Source: Rikenellaceae bacterium (GTDB taxonomy: Bacteria > Bacteroidota > Bacteroidia > Bacteroidales > Rikenellaceae). Taken from it: a DNA stretch of 64,000 nt. This document shows, in pieces, positions 27,292 through 36,181 of this stretch (the first letter of the stretch is position 1; each line of letters begins with the position of its first letter). The stretch spans positions 86,776 to 150,775 of the forward strand of contig SUZX01000008.1 in assembly GCA_015059735.1 (NCBI GenBank). Direction: 5' to 3'. The position numbers were made by a program, and so were the translations under genes. Under the pieces are notes generated by a model, which saw only the letters and a program-made list of their open reading frames with translations, made no database searches and had not been told where the DNA came from.

Positions 27292-28461
27292 ATGAATAGC
27301 CTTCGATTCCGTTTGTTACTTATCCTAACGACACTGCTGTTCGTCGGAACTACGGCCTCGGCTCAGTTGCGCCGAGGAGCTCGTACGGTTGTGCGCAGCG
27401 GTCTGTTGGAGCGTCCCGACACATTACGGAATCAACGCGACTCAATCCAATTGGCAAAAACATTGTTGGAATTAGATTCGCTGATGACACAGCAATTCAA
27501 AGCCGACTCTGTCGAATTGGAAAACTTGCGAACCGACGATATTCGTACCCTCGACTCGATTATTGCCGTCAAAGTGGCCGAAGCAAAAAATCCGGCTGAC
27601 ACCACCAAAAAGAAACTGTTCAAAAAGGGTTGGTTTATGAGCGACTCCATGTCGTTGTCGAAGGTGTGTTGGCTTTCAACCGTGCTCCCCGGGTACGGTC
27701 AAGTGTACAACAAACAATATTGGAAACTTCCGATCCTCTATGGATTGGTAGGAACAGGATTGGCTCTCTACATCAACGAAAGCAATACATACAAACCGCT
27801 CAAACGAGCTTTTGATGCTTACACCGACATCAGTTCAAGTCGCACGCCCGAATTGGATGCCTTGCAGACCAAGATGATCCGTAGTAATACACGTCGACAA
27901 CTTTACTTGGGACTGACAATTGCCTCCTACGCCTATTTCATCGGAGATGCTGCTGTAAATTACAAGACCAACGATGTGTCGCATGTAAAAAAAGCAACCA
28001 CCCTTGCCTGTATCTTCCCGGGAGCTGGACAGATCTACAACAAAAGTTATTGGAAAGTACCGTTTGTCATTGGAGGATTTGCCTCGATGATCTATTGTAT
28101 CGATTGGAATAACCGAGGTTACCAACGCTTCAAAAAAGCGTATGGATTGTTGTCCGATTACGAAGCTAATCCCGAAAAATACCCCAACGGCCCCACCGAT
28201 GAGTTCCGAGGGCGTTATTCGGCAGAGTTCATCCGCAATCTGCGCAACAATTACCGCCGAAACCGCGACCTCTGCATCATCATCACCGGAGCATTATATA
28301 TCCTGCAAATTGTTGATGCGCATGTCGATGCCCACCTGAAAGATTACGATATATCCGACGACCTAACGATGAATCTCGAACCCATGATGGACTACACCTA
28401 TGTCCCAACATCCGGAGGCAATCGACCCGTTTTCGGATTCAACCTAAGCGTCAAATTCTAA
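27292..28461 (+). CDS. DUF5683-family membrane/envelope protein
   Basis: The 389-residue protein starts MNSLRFRLLLILTTLLFVGTTASAQ, a signal peptide. A charged linker (about 25-110) is followed by two copies of a membrane-associated module: STVLPGYGQVYNKQYWKLPILYG and CIFPGAGQIYNKSYWKVPFVIGG. The paired PGxGQxYNKxYWKxP motifs are the family hallmark. The function is unknown. It follows parB directly (ATG 27280, overlapping parB, is an alternative start) and precedes mltD by 3 nt, an order I recall from Bacteroidota genomes. Confidence 0.88.
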   Translation: MNSLRFRLLLILTTLLFVGTTASAQLRRGARTVVRSGLLERPDTLRNQRDSIQLAKTLLELDSLMTQQFKADSVELENLRTDDIRTLDSIIAVKVAEAKNPADTTKKKLFKKGWFMSDSMSLSKVCWLSTVLPGYGQVYNKQYWKLPILYGLVGTGLALYINESNTYKPLKRAFDAYTDISSSRTPELDALQTKMIRSNTRRQLYLGLTIASYAYFIGDAAVNYKTNDVSHVKKATTLACIFPGAGQIYNKSYWKVPFVIGGFASMIYCIDWNNRGYQRFKKAYGLLSDYEANPEKYPNGPTDEFRGRYSAEFIRNLRNNYRRNRDLCIIITGALYILQIVDAHVDAHLKDYDISDDLTMNLEPMMDYTYVPTSGGNRPVFGFNLSVKF

Positions 28462-28464
28462 CCG

Positions 28465-29841
28465 ATGAGATTACTATATTTTTTAGTCCTGCTATTATTA
28501 GCAACCGATACCGCTCTTCCTGCAACACGTAAGGCACGTAAGAAACGTTCGAAGAAAAAGATAGAAGTCGTACTGCCGACCCCTATACAGCCGACACCCG
28601 CTCCAATTACAGCAGAGCAGGCCGACAAACCCACGACAAAAACTTCGACACCCGAATTGACTCCCCGCATGAAGCCGGCAGTCGATCTTTCTCCCGCACA
28701 AGCCGATTCGCTATTGGCCGAATGGCGTGAGCGTCAGCGTAGCGAAACTTTCAAGACGTTCTTCGAACAATACATTCTGATCGACAGCACAACGATTACC
28801 GACAACACTCCCGACTCGGTATATATCAACCGTTTGCGAAAAATAGTATCCCCCATACAACTCCCCTACAATGCAATCGTAAAGGCGCATATCAGTCGTT
28901 ATACCCAACCGGCCCATACGGGACTTATCAGTCGTGTATTAGGTATGTCGCAATATTATTTCCCGATCATTGAAGAGGAGTTACTTAAAGCTGATCTTCC
29001 GGTTGAGTTGCGCGCCCTGCCGATCATCGAGTCGGCACTCTCTACCAACGCTGTGTCGCCGATGGGAGCTGTCGGCTTGTGGCAATTCATGCCGACAACA
29101 GGTAAAAGTTACGGATTAGAGATCAACTCACTTGTTGACGAGCGACGAGATCCGGTTCGTTCTACACAGGCCGCTTGTCGTTTTTTGAAAGATCTCTATA
29201 ACATATATAACGATTGGACTTTGGCCATTGCCGCTTACAACTGCGGTCCGGGAAATGTCAACAAGGCATTGGCTCGATCAGGAGGCAAAACATTTTGGGA
29301 GATCTACGATTGGCTGCCGCGAGAGACTCGTGGATATGTACCAGCCTTTATCGGGGCAACCTATGCCTACACTTATCATCAACAACACAACGTCGAACCT
29401 ACCCCTGCCCCCCTACCGCTGGCAGTCGATACGATTCGCATCAATCGCCTATTGCACTTCGGACAAGTTGCCTCGACAATCGATTTACCGATCGAGACCT
29501 TGCGGGCACTCAATCCGCAATACAAACTTGACATTGTCCCTGCAACCACAAAAACTTACACGCTTGTTCTTCCGCAGCAACACATTGCCCAATATATCAC
29601 TCACGAGCAGGAGATTTTTGCCAAAGATTCGGCCTATCTGAAAGAGTATATCAATCCGGCCAACATCGATAAAAAACGTGCCGAGCGAACAGGGAGTATC
29701 TATGTGGTACGACGTGGAGATACATTGGGAGCCATTGCTCGCCGTTATCGGGTATCCACTGCGCAGTTGATGCGTTGGAACAAGATCCGCAATCCGCGTG
29801 CTTTACGAATCGGACAACGTCTTCGCATCGAAGGCCGATAA
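28465..29841 (+). CDS. mltD: membrane-bound lytic murein transglycosylase D-like, with LysM
   Basis: Cleaves peptidoglycan glycan strands, leaving 1,6-anhydromuramic ends. The 458-residue protein has a signal sequence (LYFLVLLLLATDTALP), a basic then Pro/Thr-rich linker, the SLT domain with catalytic Glu in LPIIESALS (the E-S of SLT), AVGLWQFMPTTGKSYGL and IAAYNCGPGNVNKAL, and a C-terminal LysM (YVVRRGDTLGAIARRYRVS ... MRWNKI). The linker region from about 310 to 390 may hold a weaker repeat. It is in the parA-parB-DUF5683 row. Confidence 0.93.
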   Translation: MRLLYFLVLLLLATDTALPATRKARKKRSKKKIEVVLPTPIQPTPAPITAEQADKPTTKTSTPELTPRMKPAVDLSPAQADSLLAEWRERQRSETFKTFFEQYILIDSTTITDNTPDSVYINRLRKIVSPIQLPYNAIVKAHISRYTQPAHTGLISRVLGMSQYYFPIIEEELLKADLPVELRALPIIESALSTNAVSPMGAVGLWQFMPTTGKSYGLEINSLVDERRDPVRSTQAACRFLKDLYNIYNDWTLAIAAYNCGPGNVNKALARSGGKTFWEIYDWLPRETRGYVPAFIGATYAYTYHQQHNVEPTPAPLPLAVDTIRINRLLHFGQVASTIDLPIETLRALNPQYKLDIVPATTKTYTLVLPQQHIAQYITHEQEIFAKDSAYLKEYINPANIDKKRAERTGSIYVVRRGDTLGAIARRYRVSTAQLMRWNKIRNPRALRIGQRLRIEGR

Positions 29842-29852
29842 ACTCACCTTAA

Positions 29853-31226
29853 ATGAATCTTGACCACGATACCATCGTCGCTCCGGCGACTGCCTCGGGA
29901 GGTGCCATTGCCGTCATCCGTATCAGTGGCACAGAGGCTTTCAACATCTGCGACTCAATTTTCAGAGGCCGCAATCCTCTCTCCCAAGCAACAGGCTACA
30001 CCGTACATTTCGGTCGGATTATCGACGGAGATCGGTTCATCGACGAAGTTCTCGCTACCGTTTTCCGCGCTCCGCACTCTTATACGGGAGAGGACTCGGT
30101 AGAGATCTCATGTCACGGTTCAAATTATATCGTAAGCGAGATATTACGGTTGTTGGTTGCTGCCGGAGCCCGTATGGCCGAGGCCGGCGAGTTCACAGTT
30201 CGCTCCTATTTAGCTGGCAAATTGGATCTTGCACAAGCCGAGGCTGTGGCCGACATGATTGCCTCATCATCGCAAGCCGCACACACGTTGGCGGCACATC
30301 AAATGCGAGGGGGATACTCCGCAGCCCTTGACAAACTCCGAGACCAATTATTGCACCTGACAACCTTATTGGAATTGGAGTTGGACTTTGCCGAAGAGGA
30401 AGTTGAATTTGCCGACCGTAAAGAACTGAAACGGATCATGGAGCAGATCGGCGACGAGATCGAGCAAATGCGCTCGTCGTTTGCTCTCGGAAATGCAATC
30501 AAAGAGGGTATTCCGGTTGCTATTGTCGGGGCTCCCAATGCCGGCAAATCAACACTGCTGAATCGCATTCTCAATGAAGAGCGTGCAATGGTTTCCGACA
30601 TTGCCGGAACAACACGCGATGTCATTGAGGAACAGATTAATATAGATGGCGTACAATTTCGCTTCCTCGACACGGCAGGGTTACGCAACACCGATGACCG
30701 GCTCGAACAGATGGGAATAGAGCGGACGTTGCAAAGTATCGAAAAAGCCCGTATCATCATTCGATTGATCGATGCTACAATGCTCGACAGAGAATCCTTG
30801 ACCGGAAAAATCGCTCTTCCTGCCCCCGACTTTCCGCTCCGTGATGACCAACATTTATTGACCGTAATTAATAAAATCGACGCGTTGCCCGATAGCAAAT
30901 TCGCTTCCGACATAATCTCCATTTCAGCACGCAATGGGATTGGTATCAACGACTTGTATCAGGCCCTTCGCAACATCATAAGCGATCTTTTCCCAAATGA
31001 AGGAGAAACGATCATCTCAAATATCCGCCATTACGAAGCATTGAGCAATGCTGCCGAAGCGTTGCAAAATGGTTTGATAGGTTTGAACAACGGACTACCC
31101 ACCGATCTATTGAGTGAAGAGATTCGCACAATCATTCGCCACCTCGGGGCCATAACAGGTCGCGGAATGATCGTTCCTGACGAAGTTCTTGCAACTATAT
31201 TCTCGAAATTCTGCATCGGCAAGTAA
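29853..31226 (+). CDS. mnmE: tRNA uridine-5-carboxymethylaminomethyl GTPase MnmE
   Basis: With MnmG it makes cmnm5U34 in tRNAs that decode two-fold degenerate codons. The 457-residue protein has an N-terminal folate-binding domain (TIVAPATASGGAIAVIRISG), a helical domain with inserted Ras-like G domain: G1 GAPNAGKSTLLN (about 226-237), G3 DTAGLR, G4 NKID. The C-terminal FCIGK holds the conserved Cys of MnmE. It starts 11 nt after mltD, likely cotranscribed, and ends at a strong terminator. mnmG is not in the window. Confidence 0.96.
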   Translation: MNLDHDTIVAPATASGGAIAVIRISGTEAFNICDSIFRGRNPLSQATGYTVHFGRIIDGDRFIDEVLATVFRAPHSYTGEDSVEISCHGSNYIVSEILRLLVAAGARMAEAGEFTVRSYLAGKLDLAQAEAVADMIASSSQAAHTLAAHQMRGGYSAALDKLRDQLLHLTTLLELELDFAEEEVEFADRKELKRIMEQIGDEIEQMRSSFALGNAIKEGIPVAIVGAPNAGKSTLLNRILNEERAMVSDIAGTTRDVIEEQINIDGVQFRFLDTAGLRNTDDRLEQMGIERTLQSIEKARIIIRLIDATMLDRESLTGKIALPAPDFPLRDDQHLLTVINKIDALPDSKFASDIISISARNGIGINDLYQALRNIISDLFPNEGETIISNIRHYEALSNAAEALQNGLIGLNNGLPTDLLSEEIRTIIRHLGAITGRGMIVPDEVLATIFSKFCIGK

Positions 31227-31252
31227 AAAGTTATTTCAAACAACCATTTATC

Positions 31253-31292
31253 AAGATTCAGTCGAACCAAAATTCGACTGAATCTTCGTTTA
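31253..31292 (+). terminator. terminator after mnmE
   Basis: AAGATTCAGTCGAA (31253-31266) pairs perfectly with TTCGACTGAATCTT (31273-31286), 14 bp with a 6-nt loop, followed by CGTTTAT. The T-run is short. Confidence 0.7.
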
Positions 31293-31326
31293 TATATCCA
31301 CCTATTCACAAAAAAATGCCTGAAAA

Positions 31327-31357
31327 TTTGGAAAATCGACGGGGGGGGGTACCTTTG
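31327..31357 (+). promoter_or_regulatory. promoter with G9 tract in the spacer
   Basis: TTTG (31327-31330), exactly 19 nt, then TACCTTTG (31350-31357): a full Bacteroidota -33/-7 promoter. The last nine spacer bases (31341-31349) are all G. It drives the TlpA-like gene (ATG 31377). Confidence 0.75.
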
Positions 31358-31376
31358 TAGGTAAATTAAAAAATAT

Positions 31377-32129
31377 ATGAACACAGCCAAAATCTTCATA
31401 ACGCTTGGAGCGATATTTACTATCTTTTATAGTGACGCACAAACAGTAAAGCCCGATAAAATCATCGTAATTGATGGTTATTTTTTCAACGAAATACCGG
31501 TATCAAAACAAAACATCTCCCGAATGCACCTATTGAAAACGCCCAGTGACACAATGGCTTTGGGATTAGAGGTAAATACTTCCCTATCGGAAGAGGCTAC
31601 CAAACATGCCGTTCCCCCAAAAGCAATTCCGGAAGCAGAGTGGTTGTTACAACGATATAACGAGGTAAAAGGAGCCAGCAATGGTGTTCACATAGCAACC
31701 AAGAGGGAGACGGCCCTAAATGTTGGAGACAGATTTCCCGAATTTACGGCAACCGACATAGACGGCAGACGTTGGACAAATGCCGACGTGCAAAGAAAGG
31801 TTATGGTGATCAATCTCTGGTTCTCCGGATGCGCTCCGTGTCGCGCCGAAATGCCGGAACTCTCTATATGGAAGAACGAAATGCCGGATGTGATATTCTT
31901 CTCATCTACCTATGAGAACGCAGAGATCGCCCGACCGATCATTGAAAAACAACAGTTTAATTGGATACATCTTGTAAACAACACATCATTCAAAGAGTTT
32001 ATCGGCAACAATGGCTATCCGATGACTATCATCGTCGATAAAGCCGGCATTATCTCCATGATCGAATATGGCACATCACCCACCCAACGCATCGAATTGA
32101 GAAAACGAATTGAGAAGTTACGAGAATAA
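31377..32129 (+). CDS. TlpA-like thioredoxin-fold protein, exported
   Basis: The 250-residue protein has a short signal peptide (IFITLGAIFTIFYSDAQ), an N-terminal region without clear homology (about 25-110) that starts with a DGYFFNEIP-like carboxypeptidase-regulatory look, and a redoxin domain. The domain starts GDRFPEFTATDIDG and has the active site WFSGCAPCRAEMPEL (C152-x2-C155) and a cis-Pro in NNGYPMTIIV. It is probably a periplasmic disulfide reductase. It is monocistronic, with its own promoter containing a G9 tract. Confidence 0.9.
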   Translation: MNTAKIFITLGAIFTIFYSDAQTVKPDKIIVIDGYFFNEIPVSKQNISRMHLLKTPSDTMALGLEVNTSLSEEATKHAVPPKAIPEAEWLLQRYNEVKGASNGVHIATKRETALNVGDRFPEFTATDIDGRRWTNADVQRKVMVINLWFSGCAPCRAEMPELSIWKNEMPDVIFFSSTYENAEIARPIIEKQQFNWIHLVNNTSFKEFIGNNGYPMTIIVDKAGIISMIEYGTSPTQRIELRKRIEKLRE

Positions 32130-32201
32130 CCAATCACAATACGCTCAACCGAACGCACTACATGCGGCAATACCAAAGACTATGGGATTCCAATAAACAA
32201 A

Positions 32202-32669
32202 CTATCGTTGCAACAGTTCCGCCGCTGTCAACTCCTCATTTTTGAGAAATGCACGTGGGAATGTTTCCGACACTCGACCTTTCAATATGATAGCCTCTTC
32301 TGCGGTCAAACAATTACCGACAGACACCTTGAAATAGGGATTTTCATAAACCATATAAATCGGAATTCCGGCATAGGTTTCAGCAAAGAGGTCACGGGCT
32401 GCCACGGCTCCGGCTCGCGCATCTTGGCCATTATCGAAAAAGATACAAACCCGATAGCCGCGAAACCGAATACGAGGTTGCTCGGCAACTTGTGCCAAAA
32501 GCGTTGCCACATCTGCAGACTCAGACACCGACACACGAGCTTCAACTCCGGCTCGCGAAGTTGCTGGAACAGCCAATTGTCGTTTAAAGGCTTCGAGCGT
32601 CTGCGCATCGATTCGATCACCCGATCCCACGACCAAACAAAGTATCAATAATAAGATCTTACGAATCAT
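32202..32669 (-). CDS. SPOR-like exported protein
   Basis: The 155-residue protein has a signal peptide (KILLLILCLVVGSGDRIDA). The second half (about 70-150) resembles a SPOR domain: YRVCIFFDNGQDARAGAVAARDLFAETYAGIPIYMVYENPYFKVSVGN with EAIILKGRV. SPOR domains bind septal, denuded peptidoglycan glycan. It is the last gene of an operon with LolC/E, MenG and a lipoprotein (4-nt overlap). Confidence 0.75.
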   Translation of the reverse strand: MIRKILLLILCLVVGSGDRIDAQTLEAFKRQLAVPATSRAGVEARVSVSESADVATLLAQVAEQPRIRFRGYRVCIFFDNGQDARAGAVAARDLFAETYAGIPIYMVYENPYFKVSVGNCLTAEEAIILKGRVSETFPRAFLKNEELTAAELLQR

Positions 32670-33199
32670 CTCTTCAAAAGGCTTTTAATATCATCGGTTT
32701 TCAAGCCAAAGATATTCAAAAAATCCGACAAGATCACCATTTCTTGCGAAATATTTATAGGGAACGGCCCTCCACGTCCGGAAACGACATAAGATACGGT
32801 GACATTCGAATAATCTCCCCGATCCATTTTGCGGATCAACGCATATAGAGCCAACGGATCATAAATTTTCATCTGCCAGCGCGTGGGAATACTTACGGTC
32901 GTTCGTTTGGCCACCTCCACCGGCTCGCGCAACACAATTCGGCCGACACGGTCTCCGGCACAATAAATATCGGCACGTACCGTATCAAGAGCCAATTTAT
33001 ACCCCGAACCATTGGCCACCCGCAAAGTCACATCCAATCCAGACAATCCGCGCGGTGTAACACGTTCCACAGCCTCAACACGAATCTTACGAGCTGTTTT
33101 TTCGAGCGCACGACGACATGATGTCGTTGATAACAGCACGAACAAAACCAACAACCAACCAAGCGTTCGGAACGGATTCAACAGATGTATGATTCTCAT
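32666..33199 (-). CDS. LEA14-like lipoprotein
   Basis: The 177-residue protein starts with a signal and lipobox (LGWLLVLFVLLSTTSC). The rest is a single beta-rich domain: SGLDVTLRVANGSGYKLALDTVRADIYCAGDRVGRI, followed by RWQMKIYDPL. The VRVANxSxYKLxLxxV pattern is like LEA14/WHy domains. The function is unknown; it may bind or shield envelope parts. It overlaps menG and the SPOR gene by 4 nt on both sides. Confidence 0.65.
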   Translation of the reverse strand: MRIIHLLNPFRTLGWLLVLFVLLSTTSCRRALEKTARKIRVEAVERVTPRGLSGLDVTLRVANGSGYKLALDTVRADIYCAGDRVGRIVLREPVEVAKRTTVSIPTRWQMKIYDPLALYALIRKMDRGDYSNVTVSYVVSGRGGPFPINISQEMVILSDFLNIFGLKTDDIKSLLKR

Positions 33200-33912
33200 T
33201 TCTCCCCTATATATATATGAGCAATACCAAAACTTTGGCTACGAGCCCGACAATTCGTAAATCCCGCTTCGGCAAGCATTTTCAAAAAGGTTTCGGGAGC
33301 AGGAAACTCTCCGACAGAAGCCGGCAGGTACTCATAAGCCCGTTTGTCGCGCGACACCATTCCTCCGATACGGGGTAACACTTTATAGGTATAAAACTCA
33401 TAAAATGCCCGAAACATTCGATTCCGAGGACGCGAAAACTCCAAAATAACGACTTTACCCTGTGGTTTTATTACACGAGCCAATTCGTGCAATCCGGCTG
33501 CCAAGTCTCCGAAATTACGCACTCCGAAAGCCACCGTTGCGACATCAACAGAGGCATCGGGCACCATAAGATGCTCGGCATCGCCCACAGCCAACTCCAC
33601 GCGATCGACCAAACCTGCGACCGTCACTTTTTTACGAGCCACATCAAGCATCCGCTCCGAGAGATCGATCCCGAGAACATGTGCCTGCGGAATACGTCGC
33701 GCCAAGGCTATTGCCAAATCGCCCGTACCCGTCGCCACATCAAGGATTCGACATGGGTTACAGCGTGCCACTTCGGAAACTGTGTGACGACGCCACAACC
33801 GATCGATATTCAACGAAAGCGTATGATTTAGAAGATCATATCGCGGGGCTATACTGTTAAACATCGCACGAATCTGCGTCTTTTTAGGTACTGAATCGTT
33901 ATAAGGTTTCAT
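33196..33912 (-). CDS. menG: demethylmenaquinone methyltransferase (UbiE/MenG)
   Basis: SAM-dependent methylation of demethylmenaquinone, the last step of menaquinone synthesis, for anaerobic electron transport. The 238-residue protein begins MKPYNDSVPKKTQIRAMFNSIAPRYDLLNHTLS; the SAM site is ILDVATGTGDLAI. UbiE blocks include VATVAFGVRNFGDL and VILEFSRPRN. The frame is open far upstream (to 34311) over the permease gene, but the family start and 2-nt gap from the permease stop favour ATG 33912. It overlaps the next lipoprotein gene by 4 nt. Confidence 0.94.
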   Translation of the reverse strand: MKPYNDSVPKKTQIRAMFNSIAPRYDLLNHTLSLNIDRLWRRHTVSEVARCNPCRILDVATGTGDLAIALARRIPQAHVLGIDLSERMLDVARKKVTVAGLVDRVELAVGDAEHLMVPDASVDVATVAFGVRNFGDLAAGLHELARVIKPQGKVVILEFSRPRNRMFRAFYEFYTYKVLPRIGGMVSRDKRAYEYLPASVGEFPAPETFLKMLAEAGFTNCRARSQSFGIAHIYIGEK

Positions 33913-33914
33913 AT

Positions 33915-35150
33915 TTATTCGTATCGAATGGTTTCTTCTGGTTTTACCGTAGATATAATACCCGCTGGAATGATAAGTAACGCAACAATGGCGATCATGA
34001 ATCCCACATTGAGCAATAACCAACTTCCAAAATCGAGAACAATGGGAACTTCGGATAGCAAATATCCCTCGGCATCGAGTTTCACGACATGGAAATAGTG
34101 TTGTAACAGGCACAACGACAAGCCAATCGCATTTCCCCAAAGCAGACCGCGTATCGCTACAAAAGCCGCCCGATAGAGAAAAACCATGCGCAAAGAGAGA
34201 TTGCGCATGCCAAGCACTTTCAACAATCCGACCATTCGAGTTCGTTCCAACACCAAAATCAGCAACACCGATGCCATGTTGAAAAAGGCTACAATCAGCA
34301 TAACAACCCATATCACCACCGCATTGACATCATGCGCCCGAAGCCAATCAAATATATTGGGATAATGTTCTTGCAGACTATATGCAACCAAACCGGCCGT
34401 TTCCGAATCTTCTTCCAGCAAAAGATTCAAATCATACGCAAACTGCTCCGCATCATCGAGTCGTTCCAAACGAATCTCATAACCGGAGATGGAATCTTTA
34501 CCCCACGACGAAAGACGTTGCACATTGCGAATATCGGTCATTGTGATCTTATCGTCCATTTCATCCATCCCTGATGCGTATATTCCCGATACCCGAAAAC
34601 GGTCACGACGTGGCCGATCGTCATTCCCGACAAAGAGCAGTTCTACTTTATCGCCTACATACAATCGCTGTCGATCCGACAGATTACGCGAGATCAAAAT
34701 GTCTTTGGTGCGAATCGAATCACCGACGCGTGGCAAATCACCCTCGACAAGCCACTCGCGAAACGAAGACCAATCGAACTCCGAGCCAACCCCTTTAAGC
34801 AATACACCCTCGACCGCATCGGCAGTACGAACAATACCGCCTTTGGCAGCATACGGCGCCAATACAACATTATCGGCAAGCGAACGAATCAACGAATCAA
34901 GATGAGTTGTGCGCTGCACAACATCAGCATCGGGTGACTCCAACCCCCGCACGCCACACACAACAACATGCGCCGAGAAACCGGCAACTTTCTGTGATAC
35001 TTCGCGTTTGAATCCCAGCATCACAGCCAAAGCAAGAATCATTACCGTCAAACTCAACGCTACGGAGATCACGGCAACCCGCTCCATCACTCCCTTATTA
35101 TCGGAAGACGAACGAGACATACGCAGGGCTATGAGTAACGGCAAATTCAC
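33915..35150 (-). CDS. LolC/LolE-like lipoprotein-releasing ABC permease
   Basis: The 411-residue inner-membrane protein has the MacB/FtsX layout: TM1 near 24-48 (VAVISVALSLTVMILALAVMLG), a periplasmic domain, then three TM segments from about 270 (AVVIWVVMLIVAFFNMASVLLILVLERTRMVGLLKVLGM). LolC/E extracts lipoproteins from the inner membrane for delivery to the outer membrane. The matching ATPase LolD is not beside it. The 2-nt gap to menG makes a common transcript likely. Confidence 0.85.
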   Translation of the reverse strand: MNLPLLIALRMSRSSSDNKGVMERVAVISVALSLTVMILALAVMLGFKREVSQKVAGFSAHVVVCGVRGLESPDADVVQRTTHLDSLIRSLADNVVLAPYAAKGGIVRTADAVEGVLLKGVGSEFDWSSFREWLVEGDLPRVGDSIRTKDILISRNLSDRQRLYVGDKVELLFVGNDDRPRRDRFRVSGIYASGMDEMDDKITMTDIRNVQRLSSWGKDSISGYEIRLERLDDAEQFAYDLNLLLEEDSETAGLVAYSLQEHYPNIFDWLRAHDVNAVVIWVVMLIVAFFNMASVLLILVLERTRMVGLLKVLGMRNLSLRMVFLYRAAFVAIRGLLWGNAIGLSLCLLQHYFHVVKLDAEGYLLSEVPIVLDFGSWLLLNVGFMIAIVALLIIPAGIISTVKPEETIRYE

Positions 35151-35198
35151 AAACTCGGTTTTTACTTAAATTTTATGCAAAGAAACACAATTATTTCG

Positions 35199-35206
35199 TA
35201 TTTTTG
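35199..35206 (+). promoter_or_regulatory. -7 box upstream of the Zn-peptidase operon
   Basis: TATTTTTG is a perfect TAnnTTTG. It leaves about 197 nt between the predicted start and the ATG at 35410. Confidence 0.5.
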
Positions 35207-35212
35207 TCCGAA

Positions 35213-35409
35213 ATATAGGAATTGTTTGCGGAAAACCTTTTACAGAAAGACTGGAATCACTTCTATTTTACGGATAAAGGTCTTTTTCCAAACTCTTTAA
35301 GGTGCAATTCGGAAAAATAAAGACTCAAAAACAATTCCTCGGCAACAACGACGTTTAATATAATAAAGCCTCCATTACAAATCGGAGAAAACAAGAAAAA
35401 AAGACTGAT
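35213..35409 (+). other. long, structured 5' leader of the Zn-peptidase operon
   Basis: The first transcribed bases GGAATTGTTT (35218-35227) are perfectly complementary to AAACAATTCC (35329-35338), closing about 100 nt. Inside, TTTTTCC (35283-35289) pairs with GGAAAAA (35311-35317). No ORF of interest is seen. It may be an mRNA leader or an overlapping small RNA. Confidence 0.4.
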
Positions 35410-36174
35410 ATGATTCAACCTCTTTTCATTCTGCTACAAGCAGGTTACCACACCGGAAGCTCCGCAATCCACTATTCGTCGGCAACGACCGGCATGTTCT
35501 TTCTGATTATTATTATCGGTATTGCCGGCTACCTTGTACAGGCTCGACTGCAATCCGTATTCAAAAAATACTCGGCAATTCCATTTCCCAACGGACTGAC
35601 AGGAGCCGAAGTTGCCGAAAAAATGTTACGCGACAACAACATTCACAATGTCAAAGTCACCCACGTAGCCGGCCAGCTTACCGACCATTTCAACCCGCAG
35701 ACCATGACTGTCAACCTAAGCGACGCGGTCTATGCCTCGAATAGCGTTGCGGCAGCAGCTGTTGCCGCCCATGAATGCGGCCACGCCATTCAACATGCTC
35801 GCGGCTATGCCCCATTGACACTCCGATCGCAGTTGGTTCCGATCGTGCAATTTGCATCAACATCGGCAACATGGGTCATCATGTTGGGTCTGTTGATTTT
35901 AGCCACTACACAAAACGAACTGCTTTGTTGGATTGGTGTAGGTATGATTGCCATATCGGCTATCTTCTCACTTGTGACTCTTCCCGTTGAGTATAATGCT
36001 TCGGCCCGAGCCCTCGAATGGCTTGCGACAAGTCGCACCATGCAGGGAGTTCAACTTGTCCAAGCACGCGAGGCTCTTTCGTGGGCTGCACGCACCTATC
36101 TTGTAGCGGCTCTCAGTGCCATTGCCTCGGTACTTTATTATGTATTTTTGATTCTCGGACGTCGCAACGACTAA
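35410..36174 (+). CDS. neutral zinc metallopeptidase (YugP/Zn_peptidase_2 family)
   Basis: The 254-residue membrane protein has an N-terminal TM (MFFLIIIIGIAGYLVQA, about 29-45), then the catalytic domain with NGLTGAEVAEKMLRDNNI and the zinc motif AAHECGHAIQHARG (H121, E122, H125), and three TM segments in the second half. It is a predicted membrane protease of unknown substrate. The SGNH gene starts 7 nt after its stop, so the two are cotranscribed with the MBOAT gene. Confidence 0.92.
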   Translation: MIQPLFILLQAGYHTGSSAIHYSSATTGMFFLIIIIGIAGYLVQARLQSVFKKYSAIPFPNGLTGAEVAEKMLRDNNIHNVKVTHVAGQLTDHFNPQTMTVNLSDAVYASNSVAAAAVAAHECGHAIQHARGYAPLTLRSQLVPIVQFASTSATWVIMLGLLILATTQNELLCWIGVGMIAISAIFSLVTLPVEYNASARALEWLATSRTMQGVQLVQAREALSWAARTYLVAALSAIASVLYYVFLILGRRND

Positions 36175-36181
36175 ATAATAA

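Noticed and set aside
33913..34311. N-terminal extension of MenG by 133 codons
   Set aside because: It would overlap the LolC/E-like gene in another frame; the family start is MKPYNDSVPKK at 33912.
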